DNA of 64,000 bases. It comes from Candidatus Poseidonia sp. GTDB taxonomy: Archaea; Thermoplasmatota; Poseidoniia; Poseidoniales; Poseidoniaceae. The notes under the pieces are model-generated. The model was given only the letters and a program-made list of their open reading frames with translations. It was not told where the DNA came from and ran no database searches. Location of the stretch: the NCBI GenBank assembly GCA_022426155.1, contig JAKMEE010000006.1, positions 1 through 64,000 on the forward strand. The letters run 5' to 3'. Position 1 is the first letter of the stretch. Each line of letters begins with the position of its first letter. Positions 14,240-25,036 of the stretch are shown in pieces. A program made the translations under genes and the position numbers.

Positions 14240-16267
14240 ATGTTTGACACAGTTGCCATGTCCCGTTTGGCTGTGGCTGCTCCTGTTAATCGGATGGAAG
14301 ATGTCCTCCGGGCTTGTGTGTCGGCGGGGTGCGTTCACATTGAAACATACTCCAATTTCGAGGATGGCATCAGCGTTGGCTCAGCCACAGATAGTGATGA
14401 GGCAAACTCCGTTAGTTCCATGCTTGCAAAGGTCCGTGCTGCTGTCTCAGCGTTCAATCCAGTGAACGGAGATGGGCCAGTCTCGATAAAGCGCATAAAG
14501 TCCCTCCTAGGCGGCGATTTCCCCTCTCAACTTGATGAGGGGTTGCAATACCTTGACACACAACGAGATGCCGAGGCAGAACTTGCTCTCCTTGATGAAA
14601 AGATCCACCTCCTCGGCCGACTCACTCCTCTCAACATGCCCCTTGAACTCCTCCAAAGCTCTGAGCACGTGGAAGTTTATGTCGCGGAAACCAGCCGTGC
14701 TAGCAAAGCAAACTCTGTGTTTGGTAGTCTTACCTCAAAGGTTGAGTTACTGACCGCCCCGGGTGTTGTTGCAGTCGCATGCATGCCGGCGGATGCAGCT
14801 GAAGTCCAAATGGCGCTAGGTGAACTTGGCGGAAAAGCCGTCCAAATCCCATCATTTACTGGCCACCCCAAGGAAGCAATGGAGACTCTAAACAAAGAGC
14901 GTGCGGCTGTTTCAGGCCAACTTGAGGAAGCCGTTGAAGGCTCTAGCAAATGGGGTGAAGTGCACGGCCGCAATCTCTTAGCAATTCACGAGCACCTTTC
15001 CAGGGAAGATGCCATTTACACCGCCCCAACTCAACTCGCCGTCTCAAATCAAGCCTTTGCGCTTGATGCATGGGTCCCTACTTCGAAGGAAGTCCTGATT
15101 CAGGGTGCTTTGAAGAACATTGCTTCCCACGTTGAAGTTGCCCCATTCGTCGACGACCACCATCATCACGATGACGACCACCACGAACCTACGCCCCCCG
15201 TCGCTCTTGAAAACGGAACCATCTCTCAACCCTTTGAACTCATGGTGGATTTGGTGGGGCGCCCTGCCTACGGCTCCTTCGACCCCACTACATTCCTCAT
15301 GTTCACTTTCCCAATGATTTATGGATTAATTCTTGGGGACTTTGGCTATGGATTGATCATCCTCATGCTTGGGATGTGGCTTGGGACCAAACCCTTTGCA
15401 GCCGACCCAGTTGCAAAGAATGGCATTACAATCCTCAAGTGGATGGGTGTTTGGTGCATCATTTGGGGCCTTCTCTTTGCCGAAGGGTTCGGCTTTGTGT
15501 GGGATGAGTCTTGGTCGCCGCTTGCGCCCCTCTACGAATGGACGAAGGCCATGACCGATGGCAAACTTCCTGAGTTTATCACCAACACGCTAGGCATGAG
15601 TCACACCTACATCCCCTTCCATCGCGCCAGTGGTGCATTGCAAGACTACGTCCTCCTCTCTGTGTACTTGGGTGTCCTCCACCTCATGGTTGGATTCATT
15701 ATTGGCTTCATCAATGTCGCCAAGGCCCATGGTATCGTTGCAGCCTTCTTCGAGAAGGGCAGTTGGATGATCATTCTAACCGCTGGATTCCTCCACGTTT
15801 ACGGTTTCTTGACCGGTGTGCATCCGGTCTTCGCAGTTACGACACCCGGCCTAGCGGTTCTTGTCGGCATCGTTTGCCTCATCATTGGTTTGGCTGTCTT
15901 TGAGAAATTTGGCTGGGCAGGGGGTCTCATCATGGGGCCCATTGAGACGTTCGGCCTTCTCGCAAACACGCTTTCCTACCTCCGTGTTATGGGCGTTGGA
16001 GTTGCAGGTGTCAAAATCGCAGAAGTCTCCATTACCATGGGCTGGGAAACCATGACGGCCTCTGGTGCAGGAATTCTCGAAATCATTCTAGGCGCCGTCC
16101 TCTTCCTCTTCATTCAGGCCTTTGCACTCGCACTCGGCCTGCTTTCACCAAGTATTCACGCTGCCCGTCTCCACTTTGTGGAATGGATGGGCAAATTTTA
16201 CGACGGCTCGGGCCGGGTTTTTGCCCCGCTGGGTGGCCGCACCCTCCATTCGGAGGGGCAATCATAG
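14240..16267 (+). CDS. ahaI: A-type ATP synthase subunit I (membrane subunit a)
   Basis: A 675-residue protein with a soluble N-terminal half (1-330) and a C-terminal half of about seven or eight membrane helices, the layout of V/A-type subunit a. It forms the ion half-channels against the c-ring. The conserved membrane region starts at about 350 with F-M-F-T-F-P-M-I-Y-G-L-I-L-G-D-F-G-Y-G type sequence, and the essential-arginine helix includes T-L-S-Y-L-R-V-M-G-V-G-V-A-G. A histidine/aspartate-rich patch (H-H-H-H-D-D-D-H-H near 305-315) at the end of the soluble domain is unusual. The product is long but complete. Confidence 0.93.
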   Translation: MFDTVAMSRLAVAAPVNRMEDVLRACVSAGCVHIETYSNFEDGISVGSATDSDEANSVSSMLAKVRAAVSAFNPVNGDGPVSIKRIKSLLGGDFPSQLDEGLQYLDTQRDAEAELALLDEKIHLLGRLTPLNMPLELLQSSEHVEVYVAETSRASKANSVFGSLTSKVELLTAPGVVAVACMPADAAEVQMALGELGGKAVQIPSFTGHPKEAMETLNKERAAVSGQLEEAVEGSSKWGEVHGRNLLAIHEHLSREDAIYTAPTQLAVSNQAFALDAWVPTSKEVLIQGALKNIASHVEVAPFVDDHHHHDDDHHEPTPPVALENGTISQPFELMVDLVGRPAYGSFDPTTFLMFTFPMIYGLILGDFGYGLIILMLGMWLGTKPFAADPVAKNGITILKWMGVWCIIWGLLFAEGFGFVWDESWSPLAPLYEWTKAMTDGKLPEFITNTLGMSHTYIPFHRASGALQDYVLLSVYLGVLHLMVGFIIGFINVAKAHGIVAAFFEKGSWMIILTAGFLHVYGFLTGVHPVFAVTTPGLAVLVGIVCLIIGLAVFEKFGWAGGLIMGPIETFGLLANTLSYLRVMGVGVAGVKIAEVSITMGWETMTASGAGILEIILGAVLFLFIQAFALALGLLSPSIHAARLHFVEWMGKFYDGSGRVFAPLGGRTLHSEGQS

Positions 16268-16295
16268 TCCCATGGACATTAAAGGAGGTAGAAAT

Positions 16296-16607
16296 ATGAA
16301 CAAGAATACCCTAAAAACAAGCCTACGCACACTGATCGTACTGCTAACCATTGCCTTGGTCGCCCAAGGTGTTGCAGCATTGGAAGAAGATTCGGGTGCA
16401 ACTGACGGAATGACCGGCGACGTTGGTGTTGGTCTGGCCCTTGGCCTTGCTGCCATTGGTGCTGGATTTTCCCAGGCCGCTATCGGCAGCGCTGCTGTTG
16501 GTATGCTCGCTGAAGACGGAAGCAAGTTCGGTGTTGCATTGATCTTCACCGCTCTTCCAGAATCCATTGTGATTCTAGGTGCACTTCCGCTTTTCCTCGG
16601 CAATTGA
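16296..16607 (+). CDS. ahaK: A-type ATP synthase proteolipid subunit K (c-ring)
   Basis: A 103-residue ring subunit with an N-terminal signal-peptide-like segment (basic residues, then LIVLLTIALVAQGVAA) and a two-helix hairpin. Helix one is glycine/alanine-rich with G-A-G-F-S-Q-A-A-I-G. Helix two carries the ion-binding acid in A-L-P-E-S-I-V-I-L-G. Gln in helix one together with Glu-Ser in helix two is the arrangement seen in sodium-binding rotor subunits. ATG at 16296 is preceded by AAAGGAGGTAG, one of the strongest ribosome sites in the operon, as expected for a subunit needed in many copies. The frame is open further upstream inside ahaI, but that sequence is not proteolipid-like. Confidence 0.93.
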   Translation: MNKNTLKTSLRTLIVLLTIALVAQGVAALEEDSGATDGMTGDVGVGLALGLAAIGAGFSQAAIGSAAVGMLAEDGSKFGVALIFTALPESIVILGALPLFLGN

Positions 16608-16667
16608 GGAAAAACGGTTTTCGTTGGGCGAAGGCTCAATCGAACGAACGATGAAGGAGATGAAAGA

Positions 16668-17231
16668 ATGACATTAGAAACACTAGCCAAAGACATTGCT
16701 GCATCGGCAGAAGCAGAAGCTAAGGCGCTGATTAAAAAAGCCAAGGCAGAAGCAAAACAACTCGTCGCAGAGGCAGAAGCCAAAGCGAATGAAATCCGTG
16801 AACAGGCTGAGCAGCGAGCTTCGAAAGAAGCAGGACAACTCGAGCGTGAGCTCGGTGCAAGCGCCCGACAGTCCAACCAAAAGGACATCTTGGTCGCCCG
16901 CAAAAAAGTCCTCGACACCACGTTTGATTCTGCACGAGATCATGTTGCAGACCCAGGCATGAATGGGAGGGATGCAGTCCTGAAGACTTTGCTGGCTAAT
17001 TCAAAGAAACTGGCCAAAGGATCCTTTGTGATTCGTCCAGTCGAACTTGACCGAGCAGCCATTACTAAGGCTGCAGGTGACCAAAAAGTCGGCGAAGGTG
17101 TTGACGGTCTTGGAGGATTCATCCTCGAAGCAGAAGATGGTTCAGTCTCGTTTGATATGCGCTTTGATGTCTTACTAGACCAAGCTTGGTCCCATCAATT
17201 GACCGCAGTAAACCAAACCCTGTTTGAATGA
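16668..17231 (+). CDS. ahaE: A-type ATP synthase subunit E
   Basis: A peripheral-stalk subunit of 187 residues. The N-terminal 80 residues are a helical, Ala/Glu/Lys-rich coiled coil (A-E-A-E-A-K-A-L-I-K-K-A-K-A-E-A). The C-terminal half is a globular domain with a G-G-F-I-L-E-A-E-D-G-S-V-S-F-D type segment, as in V/A-ATPase subunit E, which tethers the catalytic head. ATG at 16668 follows AAGGAG. The 60-base gap after ahaK is the longest inside the operon. The gene overlaps the non-preferred upstream start of ahaC. Confidence 0.9.
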   Translation: MTLETLAKDIAASAEAEAKALIKKAKAEAKQLVAEAEAKANEIREQAEQRASKEAGQLERELGASARQSNQKDILVARKKVLDTTFDSARDHVADPGMNGRDAVLKTLLANSKKLAKGSFVIRPVELDRAAITKAAGDQKVGEGVDGLGGFILEAEDGSVSFDMRFDVLLDQAWSHQLTAVNQTLFE

Positions 17232-17241
17232 AGGTGATACA

Positions 17242-18282
17242 ATGATGCTCGGAAATACACCATACGTTGCTGCTCGCGCTAAGTCGCGACGGCAAAAATT
17301 GGCTGACCGAGCTCGTCTACGTCAATTAATCAACCAATCCGTTGAACAATTGACCGTAGCAGTTGGCGATATTGGATATCGTACTGAAATCGATTTGTAT
17401 GCTGGAAAACTAACTGGAGGAGATCTTGTTGAAGCAGCCTTAACTCATAACCTTGAGGCTGAACTTCAAGACATTCTAAAGATGAGTAACCGAACCATTC
17501 GACCTCTCATTGAAATTTACACGCTTCGGTTCGAATATCAGAATGCAAAGGCTGTCTTGCGAGCAGTGCACAACGGCATTGACGTCGATGAAGTGGGACA
17601 TTCCATCCTTCCCGAATTGAACGATGTGAACACGCCCTGGCTCAAAGTGGTTGAATCATCGGATGATTTGCAGGCCGCCGCCGCATTGATGCGTCGGAAA
17701 GCCTTCGGATCAGCCCTTAGCCGTGTTCCTGAAAATGGAACTCTGGCTGATTATGAAGACGCCCTCGACCGCCATTACTACGCTTCTGCACGAAATGCAA
17801 TGCGAACGACGAAAGGTGCTCCTGCACGTTTCCTCTCCCGCCTCTTTGCAGCCGAAATTGACCATCGTAACATCGTCAATATCTTGGAAGCTACGGCCGT
17901 TGGTCTGACCAATGAACAACTGGTCCCTCTTTTGATTCCAGGCGGCCGCTTACTTCCCAAGCGAACTTTTTCATCAATTGCTAGCGGTGGCCGAAATACG
18001 ATGATCGACTTGCTTCGTTCAGGTGACCGATTCGATATGGCTGGGTTTGAAACCGTGCTAGAAGAGGCTGAAAACAGTCGAAGCCTCGATGCGGTCATCA
18101 CATGGATGAAGATTAGAGAAAATGCTATGATGCAACGGATGAGCTACCTCCATCCAGTATCCGCACTCCCTATCATCCACTATGTGGCCATGAAAGTTCA
18201 GGAAGTTAACGACTTACGATTCATCGTCCGTGGTCGTCTCGCAGGACTCAGTCCTGCCGTGTTGGAGGCACACGTAATCTGA
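17242..18282 (+). CDS. ahaC: A-type ATP synthase subunit C
   Basis: A central-axle socket subunit (V-ATPase d homologue) that links the c-ring to the rotor shaft. The 346-residue, largely helical product has typical features: N-T-P-Y-V-A-A-R-A-K-S-R-R at the start, a mid-protein F-E-Y-Q-N-A-K-A-V-L-R region, E-I-D-H-R-N-I-V-N-I-L near 215, and the C-terminal E-V-N-D-L-R-F-I-V-R-G-R-L-A-G-L. I chose the ATG at 17242 (or 17245) because AAGGTG lies five bases upstream. The ATG at 17224 overlaps ahaE and has no such site. The stop is ten bases before the ahaF start. Confidence 0.93.
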   Translation: MMLGNTPYVAARAKSRRQKLADRARLRQLINQSVEQLTVAVGDIGYRTEIDLYAGKLTGGDLVEAALTHNLEAELQDILKMSNRTIRPLIEIYTLRFEYQNAKAVLRAVHNGIDVDEVGHSILPELNDVNTPWLKVVESSDDLQAAAALMRRKAFGSALSRVPENGTLADYEDALDRHYYASARNAMRTTKGAPARFLSRLFAAEIDHRNIVNILEATAVGLTNEQLVPLLIPGGRLLPKRTFSSIASGGRNTMIDLLRSGDRFDMAGFETVLEEAENSRSLDAVITWMKIRENAMMQRMSYLHPVSALPIIHYVAMKVQEVNDLRFIVRGRLAGLSPAVLEAHVI

Positions 18283-18292
18283 GGTGATTGCC

Positions 18293-18592
18293 ATGGAGAT
18301 TGCAGTTGTTGGCTCCCCCGAATTCACGCTGGGATTCCAGCTTGCAGGTCTATCAGATTTGCACAACCCCGAAGGTGAAGAGGCATTACATGCCACCCTT
18401 CGTTCACTTCTCAACAACAAAAGTGTTGGAATCATGGTGGTCGACTCCGTCATGCTTACATCACTGCCCGATCGTCTGAGAGATCAGCTTTCGTCGTCCG
18501 TCTCCCCAACCGTTCTTGGTATCGGTACGGAGGAAGACACCACCTTGCGGGAAACCATCCGCAAGGCAATAGGAGTCGATCTTTGGAAATGA
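18293..18592 (+). CDS. ahaF: A-type ATP synthase subunit F
   Basis: A small rotor-shaft subunit of 99 residues with the Rossmann-like N terminus E-I-A-V-V-G-S-P-E-F-T-L-G-F-Q-L-A-G typical of V/A-ATPase subunit F, then a G-I-M-V-V-D-S strand near 46. The ATG at 18293 has GAGGTG six bases upstream. An in-frame ATG at 18284 would lie on top of that ribosome site and is rejected. The stop is 31 bases before ahaA. Confidence 0.92.
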   Translation: MEIAVVGSPEFTLGFQLAGLSDLHNPEGEEALHATLRSLLNNKSVGIMVVDSVMLTSLPDRLRDQLSSSVSPTVLGIGTEEDTTLRETIRKAIGVDLWK

Positions 18593-18623
18593 TATTCCAA
18601 TCCCAAAATAGGAGGAACAGAAA

Positions 18624-20363
<1,740 letters not shown>

Positions 20364-20376
20364 GGAGAGGATTAAC

Positions 20377-21756
20377 ATGACTGGAAAAGAATACCGAACC
20401 ATTACTGACGTGAAAGGACCTCTGGTCTTTTTGAACAAAACAGAGCCTGTTGCCTTTGGTGAAATCGTTACCCTACGCCTTTCCAACGGCACCATCAAGA
20501 ATGGCCAAGTTCTCGATACTTCTGACGATCTCGTGATTGTCCAAGTGTTTGAAGGAACAGCAAAGATTGACCGTCAATCCGGTGTCACCTTCATGGGTGA
20601 TGTCTTCAAACTCCCAGTGAGTACTGACCTTGTTGGTCGTATTTTGGATGGAGCAGGACGCCCCCGTGACGGTGGTCCAGAGATTGTCGCTGAAGAAAAG
20701 GCAGACATTATCGGTGCTGCTATCAATCCATACAGCCGACAGAGCCCAAATGATTTCATTCAGACTGGTGTCTCTGCAATCGATCTTTGTACCAGTCTTG
20801 TTCGTGGACAGAAGTTGCCAATTTTCTCAGCATCTGGACTCCCACACAACGACATTGCACTGCAAATTGCTCGTCAAGCAAAACTCAAGGACTCCGATGA
20901 AGAATTTATTGTCGTGTTCTGTGCAATGGGAATTACTGCCGAAGAATACAACTTTTTCCGTTCCGATTTGGAGCGAACAGGTGCTCTCGAGAACGCTGTA
21001 TTGTTCGTTAACCTTGCCGACGACCCGGCTGTTGAGCGAATCATCACCCCTCGTCTTGCACTCACCGCTGCAGAATACCTTGCCTTTGAGAAAGATTACC
21101 ACGTTCTCGTGATTTACACAGACATGACCAACTATTGCGATGCTCTTCGTCAAATTGGTGCAGCTCGTGAAGAAGTTCCAGGACGCCGTGGTTACCCAGG
21201 TTACATGTACACCGATTTGGCTATGCTTTACGAACGTGCAGGAATTATCAAGAATAAGAAGGGTTCAATCACTCAATTCCCAATTCTGACCATGCCCGGT
21301 GACGATATCACTCACCCAATTCCTGATTTGTCCGGATACATTACTGAAGGACAGATTGTTATTTCCCGTGAATTGCACCAACAAGGTATCTATCCGCCGA
21401 TCAACGTGTTGCCGTCTCTCTCTCGATTGATGGGTTCCTGTATTGGTGAGAAAACTACCCGTGAGGATCACAAGTCTGTTTCCGACCAGATGTACGCTGC
21501 TTACGCACAGGGTCGTGAACTTCGCGGACTTGTCGCCATTGTCGGTGAAGATGCACTGAACGAGCGTGACAAACAATTGCTCGACTTCTCAGGGGTCTTT
21601 GAGGACAAGTTCCTTCGTCAGTCACGTGATGAAGACCGTTCCATCGAGGAGACCCTCGATTTGTGCTGGACCCTCATGTCTGCTATTGACACAAAGTATC
21701 TTGTGCGTCTAGACCAAAAATGGATTGACAAGTACCACCCAGATAATCGAGCTTGA
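20377..21756 (+). CDS. ahaB: A-type ATP synthase regulatory subunit B
   Basis: A non-catalytic nucleotide-binding subunit that alternates with A in the head (459 residues). As usual for B subunits, the P-loop region is replaced by [10 protein letters not shown] near 150-160. Conserved blocks include [37 protein letters not shown] and the C-terminal Y-H-P. The ATG at 20377 is preceded by GAGGAGAGG. The extra N-terminal codons back to 20332 read as a shadow of the ahaA end. Six-fold head assembly with AhaA is established for the family. Confidence 0.97.
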   Translation: MTGKEYRTITDVKGPLVFLNKTEPVAFGEIVTLRLSNGTIKNGQVLDTSDDLVIVQVFEGTAKIDRQSGVTFMGDVFKLPVSTDLVGRILDGAGRPRDGGPEIVAEEKADIIGAAINPYSRQSPNDFIQTGVSAIDLCTSLVRGQKLPIFSASGLPHNDIALQIARQAKLKDSDEEFIVVFCAMGITAEEYNFFRSDLERTGALENAVLFVNLADDPAVERIITPRLALTAAEYLAFEKDYHVLVIYTDMTNYCDALRQIGAAREEVPGRRGYPGYMYTDLAMLYERAGIIKNKKGSITQFPILTMPGDDITHPIPDLSGYITEGQIVISRELHQQGIYPPINVLPSLSRLMGSCIGEKTTREDHKSVSDQMYAAYAQGRELRGLVAIVGEDALNERDKQLLDFSGVFEDKFLRQSRDEDRSIEETLDLCWTLMSAIDTKYLVRLDQKWIDKYHPDNRA

Positions 21757-21790
21757 ATACGAACACGAACGGATACACGAGGGGAATGCT

Positions 21791-22408
21791 ATGGCACTGG
21801 ATATCAAACCAACCCGCAGCGAACTCATCAAGTTGAAGGCGCGTATCAAACAAACCAAAAATGGTTACAAACTTTTGAAAATGAAGCGTGACGGGCTGTT
21901 TCATGAATTCCGCCAACTCCTTTCGGAAATGATTGAGGCAAAGCGAGACCTAACGGCCACGTACCGTCTCGCCAAAACTCGAATCGACCTGGCCAATGCC
22001 ATTGAAGGTGGTTTGGCAGTGCGTGCCGCAGCGATTGCAAATTCAGCCCACCCAGAAGTGGAAGTTGAACGCCGAAACATCATGGGTGTTGTAGTCCCAA
22101 GTGTGAGTGGTTCGAATCTCAAATCAACCTTCGCAGAGCGAGGTATTGGGTTCATCGGGTCATCGCCCTACATTGATGAAGCGAGTGATTCGTTCAGTAA
22201 CTTGATTGAAAAGATAGTCACCGCTTCGGAAATGGAAGCAACACTCAAGCGTCTTTTGGCAGAAATCGAGGCAACTAAACGCCGTGTCAACGCTCTTGAA
22301 TTCAAGGTCATTCCAGAACTTGAGGAAGCCAAGGTATTCATTCAACTTCGTTTGGAAGAGATGGAGCGAGAAGAGACCTTCCGTCTCAAGCGTTTCAAGA
22401 ACAAGTGA
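21791..22408 (+). CDS. ahaD: A-type ATP synthase subunit D
   Basis: A central rotor shaft subunit (205 residues), nearly all helical with long N- and C-terminal coiled-coil helices. The hallmark start P-T-R-S-E-L-I-K-L-K-A-R-I-K-Q-T-K-N-G-Y-K-L-L-K-M-K-R-D is visible, as is a C-terminal helix R-R-V-N-A-L-E-F-K-V-I-P. The ATG at 21791 fits the family start; the frame extends back into ahaB only as shadow. It is the last gene of the operon. No subunit G gene follows. Confidence 0.95.
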   Translation: MALDIKPTRSELIKLKARIKQTKNGYKLLKMKRDGLFHEFRQLLSEMIEAKRDLTATYRLAKTRIDLANAIEGGLAVRAAAIANSAHPEVEVERRNIMGVVVPSVSGSNLKSTFAERGIGFIGSSPYIDEASDSFSNLIEKIVTASEMEATLKRLLAEIEATKRRVNALEFKVIPELEEAKVFIQLRLEEMEREETFRLKRFKNK

Positions 22409-22481
22409 TTCCTTTTCCCCCCTCCTGTTGAACGAGGGATTCATGGGGGATGGGCTACACCGAGAACCGAGGGGGTCGTGC

Positions 22482-25028
22482 ATGTCAGAGGAATCCTTGG
22501 CCCCCACCGATTCTCTTGCTCCTTTAGACCACGAGGCAAAGGCTTGGGATCAACACGAATTATTGGGGTCAATATTGGCAGAATACTTTCAATTGACTGA
22601 GAAATCACTCGGTCGTTGGCCTACGTGGGAGGTGCATGAACACAAGGAAGGAGCTCTTCACGATGATTTAGTCGATGCCAATGCACATTTGGAACGCTTG
22701 GGTTGGATGGCAACACTTTCTCCGGGAAAATCATGGACCGTTACTGTGTTTCCACGACCTGAACGACAGTTTCCAAGAGGGATTAATCATCTTTGGTTTT
22801 GGGGTCTTTCGTTCCTGACTCTGACCTTAGCGGGTGATGTCTGGATGCGTCCTTCACGTCCAGAATCGGGATGGTTTGACTCCTCCAGTATGTTGGATGC
22901 AATAATTGGGTATAGCCTTCCAATCCTCTGTACACTTCTCCTCGCCACCATGATTCAGCGTTGGATGGCACGAAAATATGGCGTTCGTTCTGGACATATT
23001 CTACCGGTGCCTGATCTAACCATCGCTTTTTACGCTCTGGGGATTTTCCCATCGAGTTGGTTATTCTGGCCATTCGGAATTTTACTCATTCCAACCATGC
23101 CAAGAATGGATGCCCGCCCTTGGCCAAATCGTACATCACTTGGGTATGTTGCACTGAGCGTACCTATTGTTTTGATGACCGTTGGGACAGCGCTGTTGTT
23201 TGGAGGTTTGGCACTCACGCCTCAATATCTGGAATCAATTTCCATGCCGTTGATTACCATGGCACCTGGATTACTCGGATTCCTTGCCACTGAATTTGTT
23301 CATGACGACGCCCTCATTCGTATGGCCTGGGCTCATCCTTGGGTTCATGCAGGGGGTATGCTGCTTCTCTTTGCTTGGATTTCGCTTCTTCCGATTCCAA
23401 CCTTCCCTGGAGGCCGATTGTTAATTGCTCGAATGGGTTTGCGGGAGGCGAGGAGTTCAGGCACACAGATGCTTCTCTTGGTGACGGTCTTGACCTTTGC
23501 ATACATCTTTGGAGTCTTTGATGGATTGTCCTTGTGGTACCTTGTTCTCGCTCTAATACTTCCTCTGTTGTTCTTTTTCGGTAATGATATGCGTCTTCCG
23601 ACCATTCTTGACGAAAGTCAACCCCTTGAAGAGCAGGATCATCGTCGCATGGGCATGTTGCTTTTTGTAGCCTTTTTGTTATTCCTTCCCAGTCAGCAAC
23701 CCGTGATGAATGACAATGATTGGGATGCAGACCTTTCCTTTGAGATTGATTCAATCGATTACGCCACACAATTAGAAAACGGCTCATGGGTGAGCCACAA
23801 TGAAATCAAAATCATCAACCCATCGTCCTTGAAACTCCCCTATGCCATTGATGTCGTGTTTGAACAACAAAACCACCATTGGGAAATTGAATGGGATTGC
23901 GATGGTGAAGACACACGCACTCTTGATGGTGAGGGGTGTGGTGACGAGCTGCTCCCGGGAAGGGTGGCTACTTTCTGGGTGAATTTCTCTTGGTATGCCT
24001 CCCCTGCACCATTGGCATCAAATGTAACATTCATCATTGAAATGAACGACCGTTACGAACTTCATTCGGATATTGTACGTCCCGGTTTGGAAGTGATTGC
24101 TGGAGACCATTGGTATGACATTGATGGAGGAGATCACGTGTTGAGGTGTGTTGATTTGGAGGGGACTCTCATCGAGAATGAACAACTCAATGCTAGTGTG
24201 GGAGATTCATCAATTCCAGGTTTACAGACATCTTTGGTGCAGATTAACGGGGTTTCAGCATTGGAAACCACCTACGATGAAGTCCCCAACCGTTTTTGTC
24301 TTCGCGGGCTTGACCCTCTGGTATTCCAACCGAGCATGCACCAACTTCAACTCAACAATGCCTCGTTTGAACCATTGGAGCCTCCTCGTAGAGTGTTATC
24401 GGCAGTCGTACCATCCACTGGATGGCACATTACTGCAGATGAGTGGAATGGTTGGGGCGCACATCTTGATTCCGGAGGTGTTCTCCAAGTTGAATCAGAA
24501 GATGGTTGCAAGATCAATGGAGAAATCAGTACGCCTTCACGCCCCATTGAGGGTGAATGGATTTGGGATACGGCTCTACGCTCATCAGGGTCAATGCCGT
24601 TGATCGAAGAGGGTCAGAATTTGACTGTGCTCATGACAGAAGGTATCAACATGAGTGTGTGCAATGACGCTTTCAATCCGTATCCAAGACTTTCTTGGGG
24701 CGTTGAACAAGGCCCTGAATTGATGATCCAATGGATGAACACAACCTCTCGGTTTTGGACTTCAACATGGGCTGTAGCCTTCAACGGAACTTTGTTGGAA
24801 TCTTCCATGGGCGAACTTACAATTCACAATCCGAGTAATGAATCCATTCCATTCCGAATTGCTCGTCAAGGAGGCATCGGTTCAGATTGGACACATGATT
24901 GGAACGGAGAACCGTTAGCACCAGGTGACACATCTCTCTCATTACAACCCCCAACGACCCCGTATTCAACCATGTGGATGTCATTGGAATCTGGAACAGT
25001 TGTGTTGCACTTGGCCAGTTACGAATAG
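22482..25028 (+). CDS. Multi-pass membrane protein resembling a catalytically inactive site-2 protease (M50)
   Basis: An 848-residue protein. Residues 1-100 are soluble, about 105-430 form some eight membrane helices, and about 435-848 form a large beta-rich domain that is probably external. The membrane part follows the EGY-like M50 layout. A helix ends in R-K-Y-G-V-R where active enzymes have H-E-L-G-H...A-R-x-x-G-V. A later segment, H-P-W-V-H-A-G-G then L-L-P-I-P-T-F-P-G-G-R (about 284-312), matches A-G-W...L-L-P-V-G-x-L-D-G-G. Both zinc-ligand sites are lost: the HExxH position reads M-I-Q-R-W, and the aspartate of D-G-G is proline. The fold assignment is by motif alignment in my head and needs a profile search. 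ATG at 22482 follows GGGGG. It may be co-transcribed after the ATPase operon. Confidence 0.65.
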   Translation: MSEESLAPTDSLAPLDHEAKAWDQHELLGSILAEYFQLTEKSLGRWPTWEVHEHKEGALHDDLVDANAHLERLGWMATLSPGKSWTVTVFPRPERQFPRGINHLWFWGLSFLTLTLAGDVWMRPSRPESGWFDSSSMLDAIIGYSLPILCTLLLATMIQRWMARKYGVRSGHILPVPDLTIAFYALGIFPSSWLFWPFGILLIPTMPRMDARPWPNRTSLGYVALSVPIVLMTVGTALLFGGLALTPQYLESISMPLITMAPGLLGFLATEFVHDDALIRMAWAHPWVHAGGMLLLFAWISLLPIPTFPGGRLLIARMGLREARSSGTQMLLLVTVLTFAYIFGVFDGLSLWYLVLALILPLLFFFGNDMRLPTILDESQPLEEQDHRRMGMLLFVAFLLFLPSQQPVMNDNDWDADLSFEIDSIDYATQLENGSWVSHNEIKIINPSSLKLPYAIDVVFEQQNHHWEIEWDCDGEDTRTLDGEGCGDELLPGRVATFWVNFSWYASPAPLASNVTFIIEMNDRYELHSDIVRPGLEVIAGDHWYDIDGGDHVLRCVDLEGTLIENEQLNASVGDSSIPGLQTSLVQINGVSALETTYDEVPNRFCLRGLDPLVFQPSMHQLQLNNASFEPLEPPRRVLSAVVPSTGWHITADEWNGWGAHLDSGGVLQVESEDGCKINGEISTPSRPIEGEWIWDTALRSSGSMPLIEEGQNLTVLMTEGINMSVCNDAFNPYPRLSWGVEQGPELMIQWMNTTSRFWTSTWAVAFNGTLLESSMGELTIHNPSNESIPFRIARQGGIGSDWTHDWNGEPLAPGDTSLSLQPPTTPYSTMWMSLESGTVVLHLASYE

Positions 25029-25036
25029 GTGACCTC

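Noticed and set aside
16262-16921. 219-residue minus-strand frame covering ahaK and part of ahaE
   Set aside because: It is an alanine/serine-rich mirror of the coiled coil and proteolipid; the plus-strand genes are certain.
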